A DNA stretch of 64,000 nt from Lachnospiraceae bacterium (GTDB lineage Bacteria; Bacillota; Clostridia; Lachnospirales; Lachnospiraceae): assembly GCA_022845955.1 (NCBI GenBank), contig AP025576.1, positions 2,108,001 through 2,172,000 on the forward strand, read 5' to 3'. Positions 51,438 through 59,990 of this stretch are shown here, piece after piece. A program made the translations under genes and the position numbers. Numbering within the stretch: the first letter of the stretch is position 1; each line of letters begins with the position of its first letter. The notes under the pieces were generated by a model, which ran no database searches, was not told where the DNA came from, and worked only from the letters and a program-made list of their open reading frames with translations.

Positions 51438-51729
51438 GGAGACCTTGAATAAAAAAGCGGTGGCCCTGACTTATGATGAAGAAAGGCAGGGTGCACCGGT
51501 TATTGTCGCTTCAGGCATGGGATATATGGCAGAAAAGATCGTGGAGGTAGCCTCCCAGAACGGCGTGCCGGTCTATGAGGATGATTCCCTGGCAACCATC
51601 CTTACCCAGATGGAGCTGGGAAGCCGTATACCGGAGGAACTATACCAGGCCGTTGTGGATATCTACGCGTATTTCCTTCATTTCGTCCCCGGAAAAGAAC
51701 GGGAAACGGAAGAAGAGGATAAAGAATGA
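51424..51729 (+). CDS. FlhB C-terminal-like protein (YlqH type)
   Basis: A 101-residue protein equal to the cytoplasmic tail of FlhB after the autocleavage site (AVALTYDEERQGAPVIVASG, VEVASQNGVPVYEDDSLA). It lacks membrane segments and the NPTH motif, as YlqH-type proteins do. FlhX/YlqH homologues can partly replace the FlhB tail in export. Start 51424 uses AAAGGAGTGGAG. It overlaps the upstream gene by 14 bp. Confidence 0.88.
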   Translation: MSEFKETLNKKAVALTYDEERQGAPVIVASGMGYMAEKIVEVASQNGVPVYEDDSLATILTQMELGSRIPEELYQAVVDIYAYFLHFVPGKERETEEEDKE

Positions 51730-51730
51730 G

Positions 51731-52354
51731 TTAATTTTTAGGCCGGGTTTCCATCTGAAAAATATAACCCCGCAGCATGCTTTCCGCATTGGAGGAAAGA
51801 TTCTCAAAACAGCAGCCGTAGCCGAACCGTTTATTCCCCAGTTCATTCTTGCGCAGAACCCGGGCCTGAAACACAAAGGGAAGGATGTTATGGTAAAAGC
51901 GGATCTGGAAGGAAGGAACAGGCAGAGGCTCTGCGGTAATAAAATAAAGCCCTCCTGCGGAAAGATTCGTCGTAATACCGGCCACCGTTACCGGCTTCTT
52001 CCCCTGCGCATCGGAATAAGTCACACGGATGGACAAGGATATGGAAAGCCGGAAATCCTCATGCCGGTTTACCAGATCCTGTATGCTTTGTATCCGGCAC
52101 AGGGCCTTGTGATAACCTTTCTTCTCCGGATCCGGACGGATATCCAGCAGGTCGCAGGTACAGGTTACCAGCCCGTTTACGGAATCATAAAAAAGCACGG
52201 CCTGCCCGCAGATGCTTTTCTTTCTGGGGTTCCAGTCCGTAAAAGAGAGTGTGATTTCCTCATCGCCGGAAAATTCCACGTCAGCCTGACAGAGAAAGGA
52301 ATTGTTCTTGGGATGAAGAAGGTAGCATTTTCGGCAGTTTTTAATTGGCAGCAC
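51731..52354 (-). CDS. PilZ-domain protein (YcgR-like)
   Basis: A 207-residue protein with an N-terminal YcgR-like domain (about 10-95) and a C-terminal PilZ domain (about 100-200). The c-di-GMP motifs are variant: NRHEDFRLSIS in place of RRxxxR (second Arg is His), and NLSAGG for D/NxSxxG, which is acceptable. Start is GTG with GGAGG 7 bp upstream. YcgR-type proteins brake the motor when c-di-GMP is high. A sigma-D-like promoter precedes it. Confidence 0.85.
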   Translation of the reverse strand: MLPIKNCRKCYLLHPKNNSFLCQADVEFSGDEEITLSFTDWNPRKKSICGQAVLFYDSVNGLVTCTCDLLDIRPDPEKKGYHKALCRIQSIQDLVNRHEDFRLSISLSIRVTYSDAQGKKPVTVAGITTNLSAGGLYFITAEPLPVPSFQIRFYHNILPFVFQARVLRKNELGNKRFGYGCCFENLSSNAESMLRGYIFQMETRPKN

Positions 52355-52397
52355 TTTCGTTACCTCCGGAAGTATAAATTTTTACAATCCTATTATT

Positions 52398-52424
52398 CTA
52401 TCGGCTGTCTGCCGGCAAATATTA
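52398..52424 (-). promoter_or_regulatory. Possible sigma-D-type promoter for the PilZ gene
   Basis: On the minus strand, TAAT (52424-52421), 15-bp spacer, GCCGATAG (52405-52398), 43 bp before the GTG. The -10 matches seven of eight bases; spacer is one longer than in the other candidates. Confidence 0.45.
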
Positions 52425-52497
52425 AGTCCCGAAGTAAAAAAAGTTCCGCAAAAAAAGAAGATACGAAGAAAGGTTGGAGGAATAAAACCAAAAACAC

Positions 52498-52525
52498 TTG
52501 TAAAAATACTTTTTCCTGTTATAAT
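52498..52525 (+). promoter_or_regulatory. Sigma-A-type promoter of the MFS gene
   Basis: TTGTAA (52498-52503), 16-bp spacer, TATAAT (52520-52525). It directly abuts the palindromic operator candidate at 52526-52547. Confidence 0.65.
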
Positions 52526-52547
52526 AAAAACTAACCAGTCAGTTTTT
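52526..52547. promoter_or_regulatory. Candidate TetR operator in front of the MFS gene
   Basis: A 22-bp site with arms AAAAACT and AGTTTTT around a center AACCAGTC. It covers the expected transcription start, and the ACCAGTCAGT-type core is common in TetR-family operators. The TetR gene is two genes' distance downstream (54052), on the same strand. Repression of the exporter by that TetR is inference. Confidence 0.5.
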
Positions 52548-52573
52548 AATTTATAGGGAAAGGTAACAAGCTT

Positions 52574-53791
52574 ATGAAAAAGAAATCGCAATTTTTATCT
52601 GTTAATGTTATAATTTTCTTCAGTGCCTGTATTCTTTTGTTTCTTATCAACCAGCTATACAGTGTTCTACAGGTTTCCTTGATTATGAAAAGCACCGGTT
52701 CCGTTTTACTGCTGAGTTCCGTTATGACCGCTATGGTGATACCGAGGATTTTCATCTTGCCCGTCAGCGGCTTTTTAACAGATAAGCTGGGGATTTTCAA
52801 AACGCTTGTTGCCGGAACCGGTTTATTGGGCTTTTTATTGGTTTCCCTGTTTTTTGTTAACCAAATAAATATAATAAATGAAAGTATTATTTTTATTTTT
52901 GCCGTTTTGTTCGGAGGGATAAGCGCCGCCATATTACCGGCCCTTTATTCTGCAGTCCCGGCATTGGTAAGTGAGGAGCACCTGCAGAAAGCCAATTCCG
53001 TCATGCAGTTTATTAACCAGGGAACGACGCTGGCAGGCCCTCTTGCAGCGGGGATCCTTGTGGAAAAAGCAAGCGATAAGGCATATCTGATCATGACCGC
53101 CGCAAGCATCCTTGCCTTGTTTTTATTTTTAAAAGTAAAATTCCTGGATAACAAAGAGGAACAAGGCGGCACAGATGAAAACGGGACATCCCCGCAGGGA
53201 TCGTTTAGGCATTTATGCAGGCTTCCCGTATTGATTGTGTTATTGCTTTTTACGGCTATCCTGAATTTATGTATTATCGGCCCTCAGCAGGTAGGTTTTC
53301 CCGTAACCGCTATGGACTATCTGCCTGAAGGCGTGGACGGATATACGAAGTTATTGTCTATGACCGGCCTGGGTTCTTTAATAGGTGCAGTTTTAGCCGG
53401 TACTATGAAACGAAGGCAAAAGGCTCAATCCATCCGGCTGATTTCAGGGTGTTCGCTTGTACTCGGCCTTGTATGGAGTATGTTCAGCTTCTGTTCATCG
53501 AAACCGGTGATTTTGGGGGCTGTATTTGCGGCGGGGCTGTTTCTGGGAATCATTAATGTATTATTTATTACAACAATCCAGCAGCTTACACCGGAATTCC
53601 TTGTTGGAAGGGTCATGAGCATTCAATTTTTATGTTCCGCGGGGCTTCAGCCGGTTTCCTATATGCTGACCGGAATCGTACTTGATATATACAGCATCAA
53701 CAGCCTGTACCTTTTAGCAGGGGGAATCATTGCAATTCTTTCTATAATTATGATAATTTACAGTTATGAACTCAAACTTCGCAGGAGTTAA
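52574..53791 (+). CDS. MFS transporter, probable drug efflux type
   Basis: A 405-residue protein with about twelve hydrophobic segments and the Major Facilitator motif-A-like GFLTDKLG between segments 2 and 3. A central cytoplasmic loop (DNKEEQGGTDENG, about 195-212) separates the halves. Related to enterobactin/macrolide exporter type MFS proteins. The last codons lie inside the large inverted repeat that follows. Substrate unknown; lower GC than neighbours fits horizontal gain. Confidence 0.88.
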   Translation: MKKKSQFLSVNVIIFFSACILLFLINQLYSVLQVSLIMKSTGSVLLLSSVMTAMVIPRIFILPVSGFLTDKLGIFKTLVAGTGLLGFLLVSLFFVNQINIINESIIFIFAVLFGGISAAILPALYSAVPALVSEEHLQKANSVMQFINQGTTLAGPLAAGILVEKASDKAYLIMTAASILALFLFLKVKFLDNKEEQGGTDENGTSPQGSFRHLCRLPVLIVLLLFTAILNLCIIGPQQVGFPVTAMDYLPEGVDGYTKLLSMTGLGSLIGAVLAGTMKRRQKAQSIRLISGCSLVLGLVWSMFSFCSSKPVILGAVFAAGLFLGIINVLFITTIQQLTPEFLVGRVMSIQFLCSAGLQPVSYMLTGIVLDIYSINSLYLLAGGIIAILSIIMIIYSYELKLRRS

Positions 53792-54020
53792 ACGGCCTCC
53801 CTCCCGCTGTCGGCGCGGCGTATCCGGGATTGAAAAGGAATTTTTTTAAGTCCTTTCAGACCATGGAGATGAGACCGATCCAGTGTGTCAGCCTCACCTG
53901 ACACACTGGATGTCCTCGGGCTCATCGGAATGTAGGGTCTGACGGACTGAAGAAAATCCTTTTCAATCCCGGATACGCCGCGCCGACAGCGGGAGGGAGG
54001 CCGTTTAGCTCCTGCGAAGT
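53776..54020. repeat. Large nested palindrome between MFS and TetR genes
   Basis: Two perfect 51-bp inverted arms (53789-53839 and 53957-54007) extend outward past one mismatch by a further 12 bp (53776-53787 with 54009-54020), the left part lying in the MFS coding end. Inside is a second stem of 14 bp (53878-53891 with 53898-53911). No ORF, transposase or T-run is present. It fills the 260-bp gene-free gap. Confidence 0.9.
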
Positions 54021-54051
54021 CTGAGTTATAAATCTATGCGGAGGGTTCAAA

Positions 54052-54672
54052 GTGCCTAAGATATCGGAAGAAAAAAAGAAACAACGCCAACTGGATATTT
54101 TGAAGACCGCTTTACGGCTTTTTTCCCAAAAAGGATATTATGCGGCTTCCATAGATGATATCACAAGGGAAGCGGGAATCAGCAAAGGATTAATCTATAC
54201 CTATTTTAAGAGTAAAGAAGAAATTTTCCTGGAATTGGCACAACGCTGGGACGAGCTGACGAATAACACTTCGTTTGCGGACACGTTGGATCGGGTCCTT
54301 TCGGATGACATGAGTGTAACTGAACAATTGATGTGCGTCTGGGACGCAACGGTAAGCCAATGGACAGAGGAAAATCTGAATTTTGCAAGAATCAAATTTG
54401 AATTCTGGCTGGAAGCCTCCAAAAATGAAGCGCTCAGAGAAAAAATGAAAGAAAAGGCAATGTCCAGCCTGAGGATTGTGGAAGATATTATTTTTAAAAC
54501 AAGGCCGGACATGGATCCTGCTGTTGCCGCGGCTTTCTCCAGATTGTGGTGGTCACAGATAGATGGGCTGGCAGCCTATTTTGTAAGTTACCGTCTCCTG
54601 CCGCCGGAAAGCGAGATGGCGCGCATCCGGGATATCATACGGCACATGTGCGGCTATCTGGAAGCCCGGTAA
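54052..54672 (+). CDS. TetR-family transcriptional regulator
   Basis: A 206-residue regulator. N-terminal helix-turn-helix: ILKTALRLFSQKGYYAASIDDITREAGISKGLIYTYF-type sequence (in part; about 15-55), then a helical ligand domain. Start is GTG at 54052 with GGAGGG 7 bp upstream. It probably controls the MFS gene just upstream through the site at 52526; ligand unknown. Confidence 0.93.
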   Translation: MPKISEEKKKQRQLDILKTALRLFSQKGYYAASIDDITREAGISKGLIYTYFKSKEEIFLELAQRWDELTNNTSFADTLDRVLSDDMSVTEQLMCVWDATVSQWTEENLNFARIKFEFWLEASKNEALREKMKEKAMSSLRIVEDIIFKTRPDMDPAVAAAFSRLWWSQIDGLAAYFVSYRLLPPESEMARIRDIIRHMCGYLEAR

Positions 54673-54719
54673 AACAGTGCTGTCCGGCTGTTCCCCTGCC
54701 GCCGTCCCATCACCCTGTA

Positions 54720-54760
54720 CGCCCGCCGGGCGGTACCAGGGGGTTACCCCCGGCCGGGCG
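54720..54760. terminator. GC-rich hairpin between convergent tetR and exosortase genes
   Basis: Outer arms CGCCCGCCGG (54720-54729) and CCGGCCGGGCG (54750-54760) pair with one bulge; an inner GGGGG/CCCCC stem closes on TTA. It overlaps the last exosortase codons. No T-run, so intrinsic termination is uncertain. Confidence 0.4.
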
Positions 54761-55565
54761 AATCCCCTTCTTTTTTATGCCTGCGGCCCGGAAACAGGGT
54801 GGCGAGGCCGGCGGGAAGCAGGAGCAGAAGGCCTGTGCCTGCTAGGATCAGGGCATATTCTGTAAATGCCTTTTGGTTATTCCCAAAGGCTCCGTTCAGA
54901 AAAGGAATGCCCAGAGCGATGGTGAAGTACCAGAATAGCGGCGGGAGGCATCTTCGCAGGAAAGTGAGGACGGGGGCGGAGGCCGGAACGCAGCCGGAAC
55001 GGGCCGGCTGTCCCGTAAGCGCGGGTTGTCCGGTGAACGCTGCAGCCAGGCGGTAAAGGATAAAGAGGGCGGTGAAATAGACAACGGCCCCCGTAATCGT
55101 ATGAAACCTGTCCGGCGTCAGCCATCCCCCGGAAAACAGCTCCCGGGGAAGGGAAAGGGGCAGATAAAGGGAAAGGACAATCCGTATCCCGTTTGCCAGC
55201 ACCGTATATACATAAGAAAAGAGAAAACTGCATGCCGTCCAGCACATCTTTTTCCCCTTTGTGGGCATACGGTGTACGAAGGAATAAAGAAGCGTGGCAA
55301 AGGCAATGAGCAGGAACTGTACACCGGAGCAGGAAGCGGCAATGAGGAACCGGAAGGAATGGTTTACATACCCGGCTCCGGGTTCGTATACAAAAGGAAT
55401 CCCGCTCAGGATCCTGACCCACCCTGCGGTGGGGGCCAGGATCCATCTGAGATCCGAAACAGCGGCTCTGCTGTAAAAATATTTTATCCCAAGAAGAAGG
55501 AAGAAGCCGGTCAGATAGAATATCCCGTTTTTTTGTACCATGGATTTGATGTCAGCTATTGTCAT
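54744..55565 (-). CDS. xrtK: Exosortase family protein (XrtK-like)
   Basis: A 273-residue membrane protein with about seven or eight hydrophobic segments. The exosortase catalytic set is present: Cys79 in AASCSGVQF, Arg128 in ANGIRIVL, His155 in RFHTITGAVVYF. Exosortases cleave and anchor proteins with PEP-CTERM-like tails. The upstream gene, overlapping by 14 bp, ends in such a tail. Start 55565 gives MTIADI; a longer frame to 55619 would extend deep into that gene. XrtK subtype is my best match from memory. Confidence 0.8.
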   Translation of the reverse strand: MTIADIKSMVQKNGIFYLTGFFLLLGIKYFYSRAAVSDLRWILAPTAGWVRILSGIPFVYEPGAGYVNHSFRFLIAASCSGVQFLLIAFATLLYSFVHRMPTKGKKMCWTACSFLFSYVYTVLANGIRIVLSLYLPLSLPRELFSGGWLTPDRFHTITGAVVYFTALFILYRLAAAFTGQPALTGQPARSGCVPASAPVLTFLRRCLPPLFWYFTIALGIPFLNGAFGNNQKAFTEYALILAGTGLLLLLPAGLATLFPGRRHKKEGDSPGRG

Positions 55566-57600
55566 GCGTGTTCCCTTCCGCGATTGCAGGTTTCTTTTTT
55601 CCCGCCTGATACAAGACATTCAGGAGCAATACCCCGGCCATGAGGAGAACCAGAAGGATGCCTGCCGGTTCGGAGCCTACGGTATACCCGCCCCCCACAG
55701 CCAGCTCCGAAACATTCATGGGAAGCGGAAGCGGCTGTTTCACATCCGTGCTTTTGCCTTCCGTATTGCGGACCTTTTCCGTTACGGCAATGAAGGAAGT
55801 ATAGGGGGTCATCATACTGTATCGAAGGCCTAGTTCGGTTACTTCTTTTTTGGCGGCTCCCTCCAGATTTTCTGTAATCCCGTAGTCGGTAAGCCGTTCC
55901 ACCCTGGTGCGCGCCCACAGGTACTGAATGATATTGTTTGCTTCCGTTGGCACGGCGGCGGATACCGGAATATCCTCTGCATAATCGCGGCCCCCGGTTT
56001 TTCCGGTGATGTGTATGGTCCCCGACGGCTGCCCCTTCCATTTCCCGAAAAGAATGACAGGCCTGCTGGCGAAAAGGGTGGAGAACGCAGGCGGCTCTAT
56101 ATCATAAACCTCAAAGCCGTCATAGGTTACCTGGATGTCCGTCAACACAGGAGACTGTATATACGTGCGGAACCGTTCCGCCGCCGCAGCCGCCTCGCTG
56201 GTTTGTGTTACCACGAAGGATTCACCCAGCCCCGTCTTGGCTATGCCGTCTATCAGATACCGGTTGACCGAGCTTCCGATGCCGAAGGAGAAAAAGCTGG
56301 CAGCCCCGCTGTTGCTGCGGATAATATCGAAAATCTTCTGTTCCCCGGAAATGTAACCATCCGTGATGGCGATAATGCTTCTTGCGGCTCCCGCAGCGGC
56401 AGGAAGGGACAGTGCCGTTTCCATCGCAGGGGCCAGATCGGTTCCGCCTCCGCCCTCTTCCTGATCGATGAGGGCAATCGCTTTTTGTACATTGGCGACG
56501 GTGGCGGGTACCGACGCAGGGGCCATCTGCTGTAAGGTATCGGAAAACAACAGGACATTAAAACGGTCGGTTTCCCGTAAGGTTCCGGCCAAATCCTTTA
56601 TGAGCGCCTTTGCGGTATCAAGAGGAAAGCCGTACATGGATCCGGACACATCCAGGATAAATATATATTCCCGGGGAGGAATGGATTCCGGTGTAAATCG
56701 TTCCGGCGGCTGCACCATCAGCATAAAGAAATTTTCCGATTCCCCGGTGCCCAGCATAAGCCCGCTGCTTATTTCCTGGCCGGTTAGTTTATAATCCAGG
56801 ATAAAATCCCGGTTTCCCGCAAATTCCTCCGGATGGGAAAGACTGACCTTCGCGCGGGTTTGGTTATCCCATGCCACGTCAATATCATGGGAAGTACACT
56901 CCAGCTGTGTAATGGGGAGGCCGGCGGAAAGGCTGACATCAATCGTATATTTCTCCGGCGACGTATCCCCGAATTTCAAAAAAGGGCTGGCAATCCACTT
57001 TTCCGTATCCAGGCTTAAGGGAACCGACGGGCTGGTATACCGCGGCCCTGCCACCGTGGGGAAAACGAACTGGTAAACACCGTCCGTGGGAGTGAGCAGT
57101 TCCGTATAATGCAGCTCAATGCGGATCGTATCCCCCGGCATGACGTTTGCCACATCCATGGTAAAGACATTGGGCCGCTGCTGTTCCAGCAGGGAAGCGC
57201 TTTTCCCTTCGCTTTTGGCCTGTTCGAATTCCTGCTTGGCCTCTTCCTTTTCTTTTATCTTTGCCGTGATTATCTCATCGCCGATTTCCATTTTCATGCC
57301 GTGTACGGTCACTCTGGAGGAAGCCGGGAAAACATAGCTGGCGTTGATCGGTTCCTGTCCTTCGTTGGCGTAGGTCTGGGTGACGAAGGTTTCGGCAAAG
57401 ACGCCGTTGATAGTGGTGGATACATTGGTTTCCTTCAATGGGAAGCGTTCTGTGGAGGACTCCATACCGTCGATAAGAAAGTAGGGAGCAAGGGCGGCGT
57501 CCGGATCCCCATCGTATTCCGATGCACGGACAACCATGGCAGGTGCGCCTAAAAGTAGCAGCAGGGACAGGATACAAAACCGGTATTTCTTTTTTTTCAT
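55552..57600 (-). CDS. VIT/von Willebrand A surface protein with PEP-CTERM-like tail
   Basis: A 682-residue exported protein: signal peptide (about 1-26), VIT domain (about 45-165; NASYVFPASSRVTVHGMKM, in part), vWA domain (about 320-500) with MIDAS DVSGSM, and a C-terminal sorting tail: Ser643-Glu644-Pro645, hydrophobic 646-664, then basic AGKKKP. VIT-vWA proteins resemble inter-alpha-trypsin inhibitor heavy chains and serve as sortase/exosortase targets in other bacteria. The exosortase gene overlaps its 3-prime end, giving a substrate-enzyme pair. Confidence 0.88.
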   Translation of the reverse strand: MKKKKYRFCILSLLLLLGAPAMVVRASEYDGDPDAALAPYFLIDGMESSTERFPLKETNVSTTINGVFAETFVTQTYANEGQEPINASYVFPASSRVTVHGMKMEIGDEIITAKIKEKEEAKQEFEQAKSEGKSASLLEQQRPNVFTMDVANVMPGDTIRIELHYTELLTPTDGVYQFVFPTVAGPRYTSPSVPLSLDTEKWIASPFLKFGDTSPEKYTIDVSLSAGLPITQLECTSHDIDVAWDNQTRAKVSLSHPEEFAGNRDFILDYKLTGQEISSGLMLGTGESENFFMLMVQPPERFTPESIPPREYIFILDVSGSMYGFPLDTAKALIKDLAGTLRETDRFNVLLFSDTLQQMAPASVPATVANVQKAIALIDQEEGGGGTDLAPAMETALSLPAAAGAARSIIAITDGYISGEQKIFDIIRSNSGAASFFSFGIGSSVNRYLIDGIAKTGLGESFVVTQTSEAAAAAERFRTYIQSPVLTDIQVTYDGFEVYDIEPPAFSTLFASRPVILFGKWKGQPSGTIHITGKTGGRDYAEDIPVSAAVPTEANNIIQYLWARTRVERLTDYGITENLEGAAKKEVTELGLRYSMMTPYTSFIAVTEKVRNTEGKSTDVKQPLPLPMNVSELAVGGGYTVGSEPAGILLVLLMAGVLLLNVLYQAGKKKPAIAEGNTHDNS

Positions 57601-57738
57601 GATGATTACCCCTCATTCGTTCCGGCGGATCCTTGCGCAGGAGCCGCAGTCTGTGATGTTTTTTGAAGACGGGGGCCGGTGACGGATGCAGCCCGGAGCA
57701 GGCCCTCCTGTCCTTTATGAATAGCTTAGTGTGTGCGG

Positions 57739-57782
57739 GCATCAAAATAGCATCAAAGATGCATCATTTTTGCATCATGTTA
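57739..57782. promoter_or_regulatory. Four 11-bp direct repeats upstream of the VIT gene
   Basis: GCATCA occurs at 57739, 57750, 57761 and 57772, exactly 11 bp apart, so all copies face the same side of the helix (minus-strand core TGATGC). It lies 139 bp upstream of the VIT start and 235 bp before the 58017 gene. Arrays of 11-bp repeats are typical of OmpR/PhoB-family regulators. The rest of the 57601-58016 gap shows no gene. Confidence 0.6.
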
Positions 57783-58016
57783 CGGGAAAGGCGGCAAGAG
57801 GAAAAAGAAGGGTGTCCCCCAGAGTCTAAAATGCGTGTATTCCTCACTGAATTGCGGGAAAACCCTATTTCTTGCAGCAATGGATGGCGGTAAAATGTAA
57901 CTGTTCAGTAAATTGCATACCAGTGATCCATCCAGCCGGGGAAAACCATGGCGGCACCAACTTTTTTTATCTACACCCCTGCCAGGATGGATGGGGATGA
58001 GAGAAAAGGAGAGATT

Positions 58017-59972
58017 ATGAAAGTAGACAGAGTGGCAAGCGTACCAATCGTACTGCACGATCCTTATTTCAGTATCTGGTCGGGAACGGATAAGCTCTAT
58101 GAATCCGATACCGTGCATTGGTGCGGAAAGAGGCAGAGGATCCGAGGTTACCTGACGGTTGACGGGGAAACCTTCTGTTTTATGGGGGACAGGGAATTCC
58201 ATCAGGTCATTTTGCAGACAGGGCTTGAGATTACGGCGACGGGCACGGCTTATACCTTTGAAAATGACAAAATAAAGCTGAGGGCTGTCTTTACATCCCC
58301 GCTTTTATTGGAGGATCCGGTTCTGGTATCCAGGCCGTGTACCTATGTGGACTTTGATGTGGTAAGGAAGGCGGAGACGGCCGATGTGACCATTGATTTG
58401 CAGCTTTCTGCGGATCTGGTGCGATATACGCCGGGTGCGGTAGTGGGAGGGGCTTATCGGACGGACAGCTTTTCCTATGCGGTTATGGGGAAGGCGGATC
58501 AGAAGCCGCTGGGAAACAGCGGCGATAATATTACCATTGACTGGGGATATGCGTATCTGGCGGTTCAGGATGCCTATTCCCGGGTAGGTTTTGACCGGGG
58601 AGGGGAACAGCTGACGGCTTCCGTTAAGCTGGGGACGCAGTACGGACACGGGGAACTGGTGGTAGCATATGACGATCTGCTGTCTGTTAATTATTTCGGG
58701 GAATGGAAAAAAGCCTACTGGACCGAAACCTATGACACGATTCTGGATGCCATCGGGGCCAGCTTCGCGGATAAGGAACGGGTGCAGCAGCAATGCGCGG
58801 GGCAGGATGCCCGGCTGGAAGAACAGGCGTCTGCCATCGGAGGGCAGGATTATGCGCTGCTTTGCTGCCTGAGCTACCGGCATTCCCTTGCGGCCCATAA
58901 GCTGATCACAGATAAGGAGGGAAATCTGATATTCCTTTCCAAGGAAAACGATTCCAACGGCTGTCTGGGCACCGTTGATATCACCTATCCGTCAGCGCCG
59001 CTGTATCTGCTTTACAATACGGAATATGTAAAGGGAATGCTGCGTCCGGTATTTACGTTTGCCGCCTGCGATGTGTGGGAGTTTGACTTCGCCCCTCATG
59101 ATGTCGGGCGTTATCCGTATGCCACGGGCCAGGTATACGGGCTGGACGGGGAAAAGAGCGGTACCGCGTATGACGGAAGCAACGGCTGTGTGTTCCCGTT
59201 CTTTTATCAGTATCCTGCAGGCAGCGGAATTTATGATCTCAGATACCAGATGCCGGTGGAGGAATGCGGCAATATGCTGATACTTACTGCGGCGGTATGC
59301 AAACAGGATGGTACGCCGGACTTCGCGGCGCCTTATTTTGAGGTGCTGAAGAAATGGTGTGAATATCTGCTGGCTTATGGGGCGGATCCGGGAGAACAGC
59401 TGTGTACCGATGACTTTGCGGGGCATCTGGCCCACAATGTGAATCTGTCCGCCAAGGCCATTATGGGGATTGAGGCGTTTGCCCTGCTGGCAGGCTGGCT
59501 GGGACAGGAAGAAATGGCGGAAGAATACCACAGGAAGGCTGTAAGAATGGCGCAGGACTGGGAAGAACGCGGGAATGCCGGGGATCATATGGCATTGTCG
59601 TTCGGTGCCGGGGATACCTGGAGCCTGAAGTATAATATGGTATGGGATAAATTCTTCGGAAGCGGCCTGTTCCGGGAGGAAGTTTTTCAAAAGGAAATCG
59701 ACTATTATCGTAAGAAACAAAATACGTACGGGGTACCGCTGGATTCCAGAAAGAATTATACAAAAAGCGACTGGATTCTCTGGTGTGCCGCAATGGCGGA
59801 GGACAGGGAAAAGGCGGATGCGCTAATCGCCCCTGTGGCGGCCTATGTGAAAGAAACGCCGTCCCGGGTGCCTTTTTCCGACTGGTATGACACCGTTTCC
59901 GGGGAATACTGTCATTTTATTGCACGGAGTGTGCAGGGCGGTATCTTTATGCCTATGCTGATGCATAAATGA
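58017..59972 (+). CDS. GtaA-like protein (DUF5127/DUF4965/DUF1793 family)
   Basis: A 651-residue protein with an N-terminal DUF5127-like beta domain (about 10-240), then a DUF4965 region (about 245-420; VFTFAACDVWEFDFAPHDVGRYP, in part) and a C-terminal helical DUF1793-like region (about 440-650; NVNLSAKAIMGIEAFALLAGWLG). Called glutaminase A from fungal GtaA, but gut homologues sit in glycan loci and may be glycosidases. No signal peptide, so likely cytosolic. Start 58017 uses AAAGGAGAG. Convergent with the GH127 gene, 18 bp apart. Confidence 0.78.
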   Translation: MKVDRVASVPIVLHDPYFSIWSGTDKLYESDTVHWCGKRQRIRGYLTVDGETFCFMGDREFHQVILQTGLEITATGTAYTFENDKIKLRAVFTSPLLLEDPVLVSRPCTYVDFDVVRKAETADVTIDLQLSADLVRYTPGAVVGGAYRTDSFSYAVMGKADQKPLGNSGDNITIDWGYAYLAVQDAYSRVGFDRGGEQLTASVKLGTQYGHGELVVAYDDLLSVNYFGEWKKAYWTETYDTILDAIGASFADKERVQQQCAGQDARLEEQASAIGGQDYALLCCLSYRHSLAAHKLITDKEGNLIFLSKENDSNGCLGTVDITYPSAPLYLLYNTEYVKGMLRPVFTFAACDVWEFDFAPHDVGRYPYATGQVYGLDGEKSGTAYDGSNGCVFPFFYQYPAGSGIYDLRYQMPVEECGNMLILTAAVCKQDGTPDFAAPYFEVLKKWCEYLLAYGADPGEQLCTDDFAGHLAHNVNLSAKAIMGIEAFALLAGWLGQEEMAEEYHRKAVRMAQDWEERGNAGDHMALSFGAGDTWSLKYNMVWDKFFGSGLFREEVFQKEIDYYRKKQNTYGVPLDSRKNYTKSDWILWCAAMAEDREKADALIAPVAAYVKETPSRVPFSDWYDTVSGEYCHFIARSVQGGIFMPMLMHK

Positions 59973-59990
59973 CGGCCGCCCCGCCCCCGC

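Noticed and set aside
53776..54020. Insertion sequence or MITE
   Set aside because: No transposase and no target-site duplication could be seen, and one arm reaches into MFS codons; kept as a palindrome of unknown origin.
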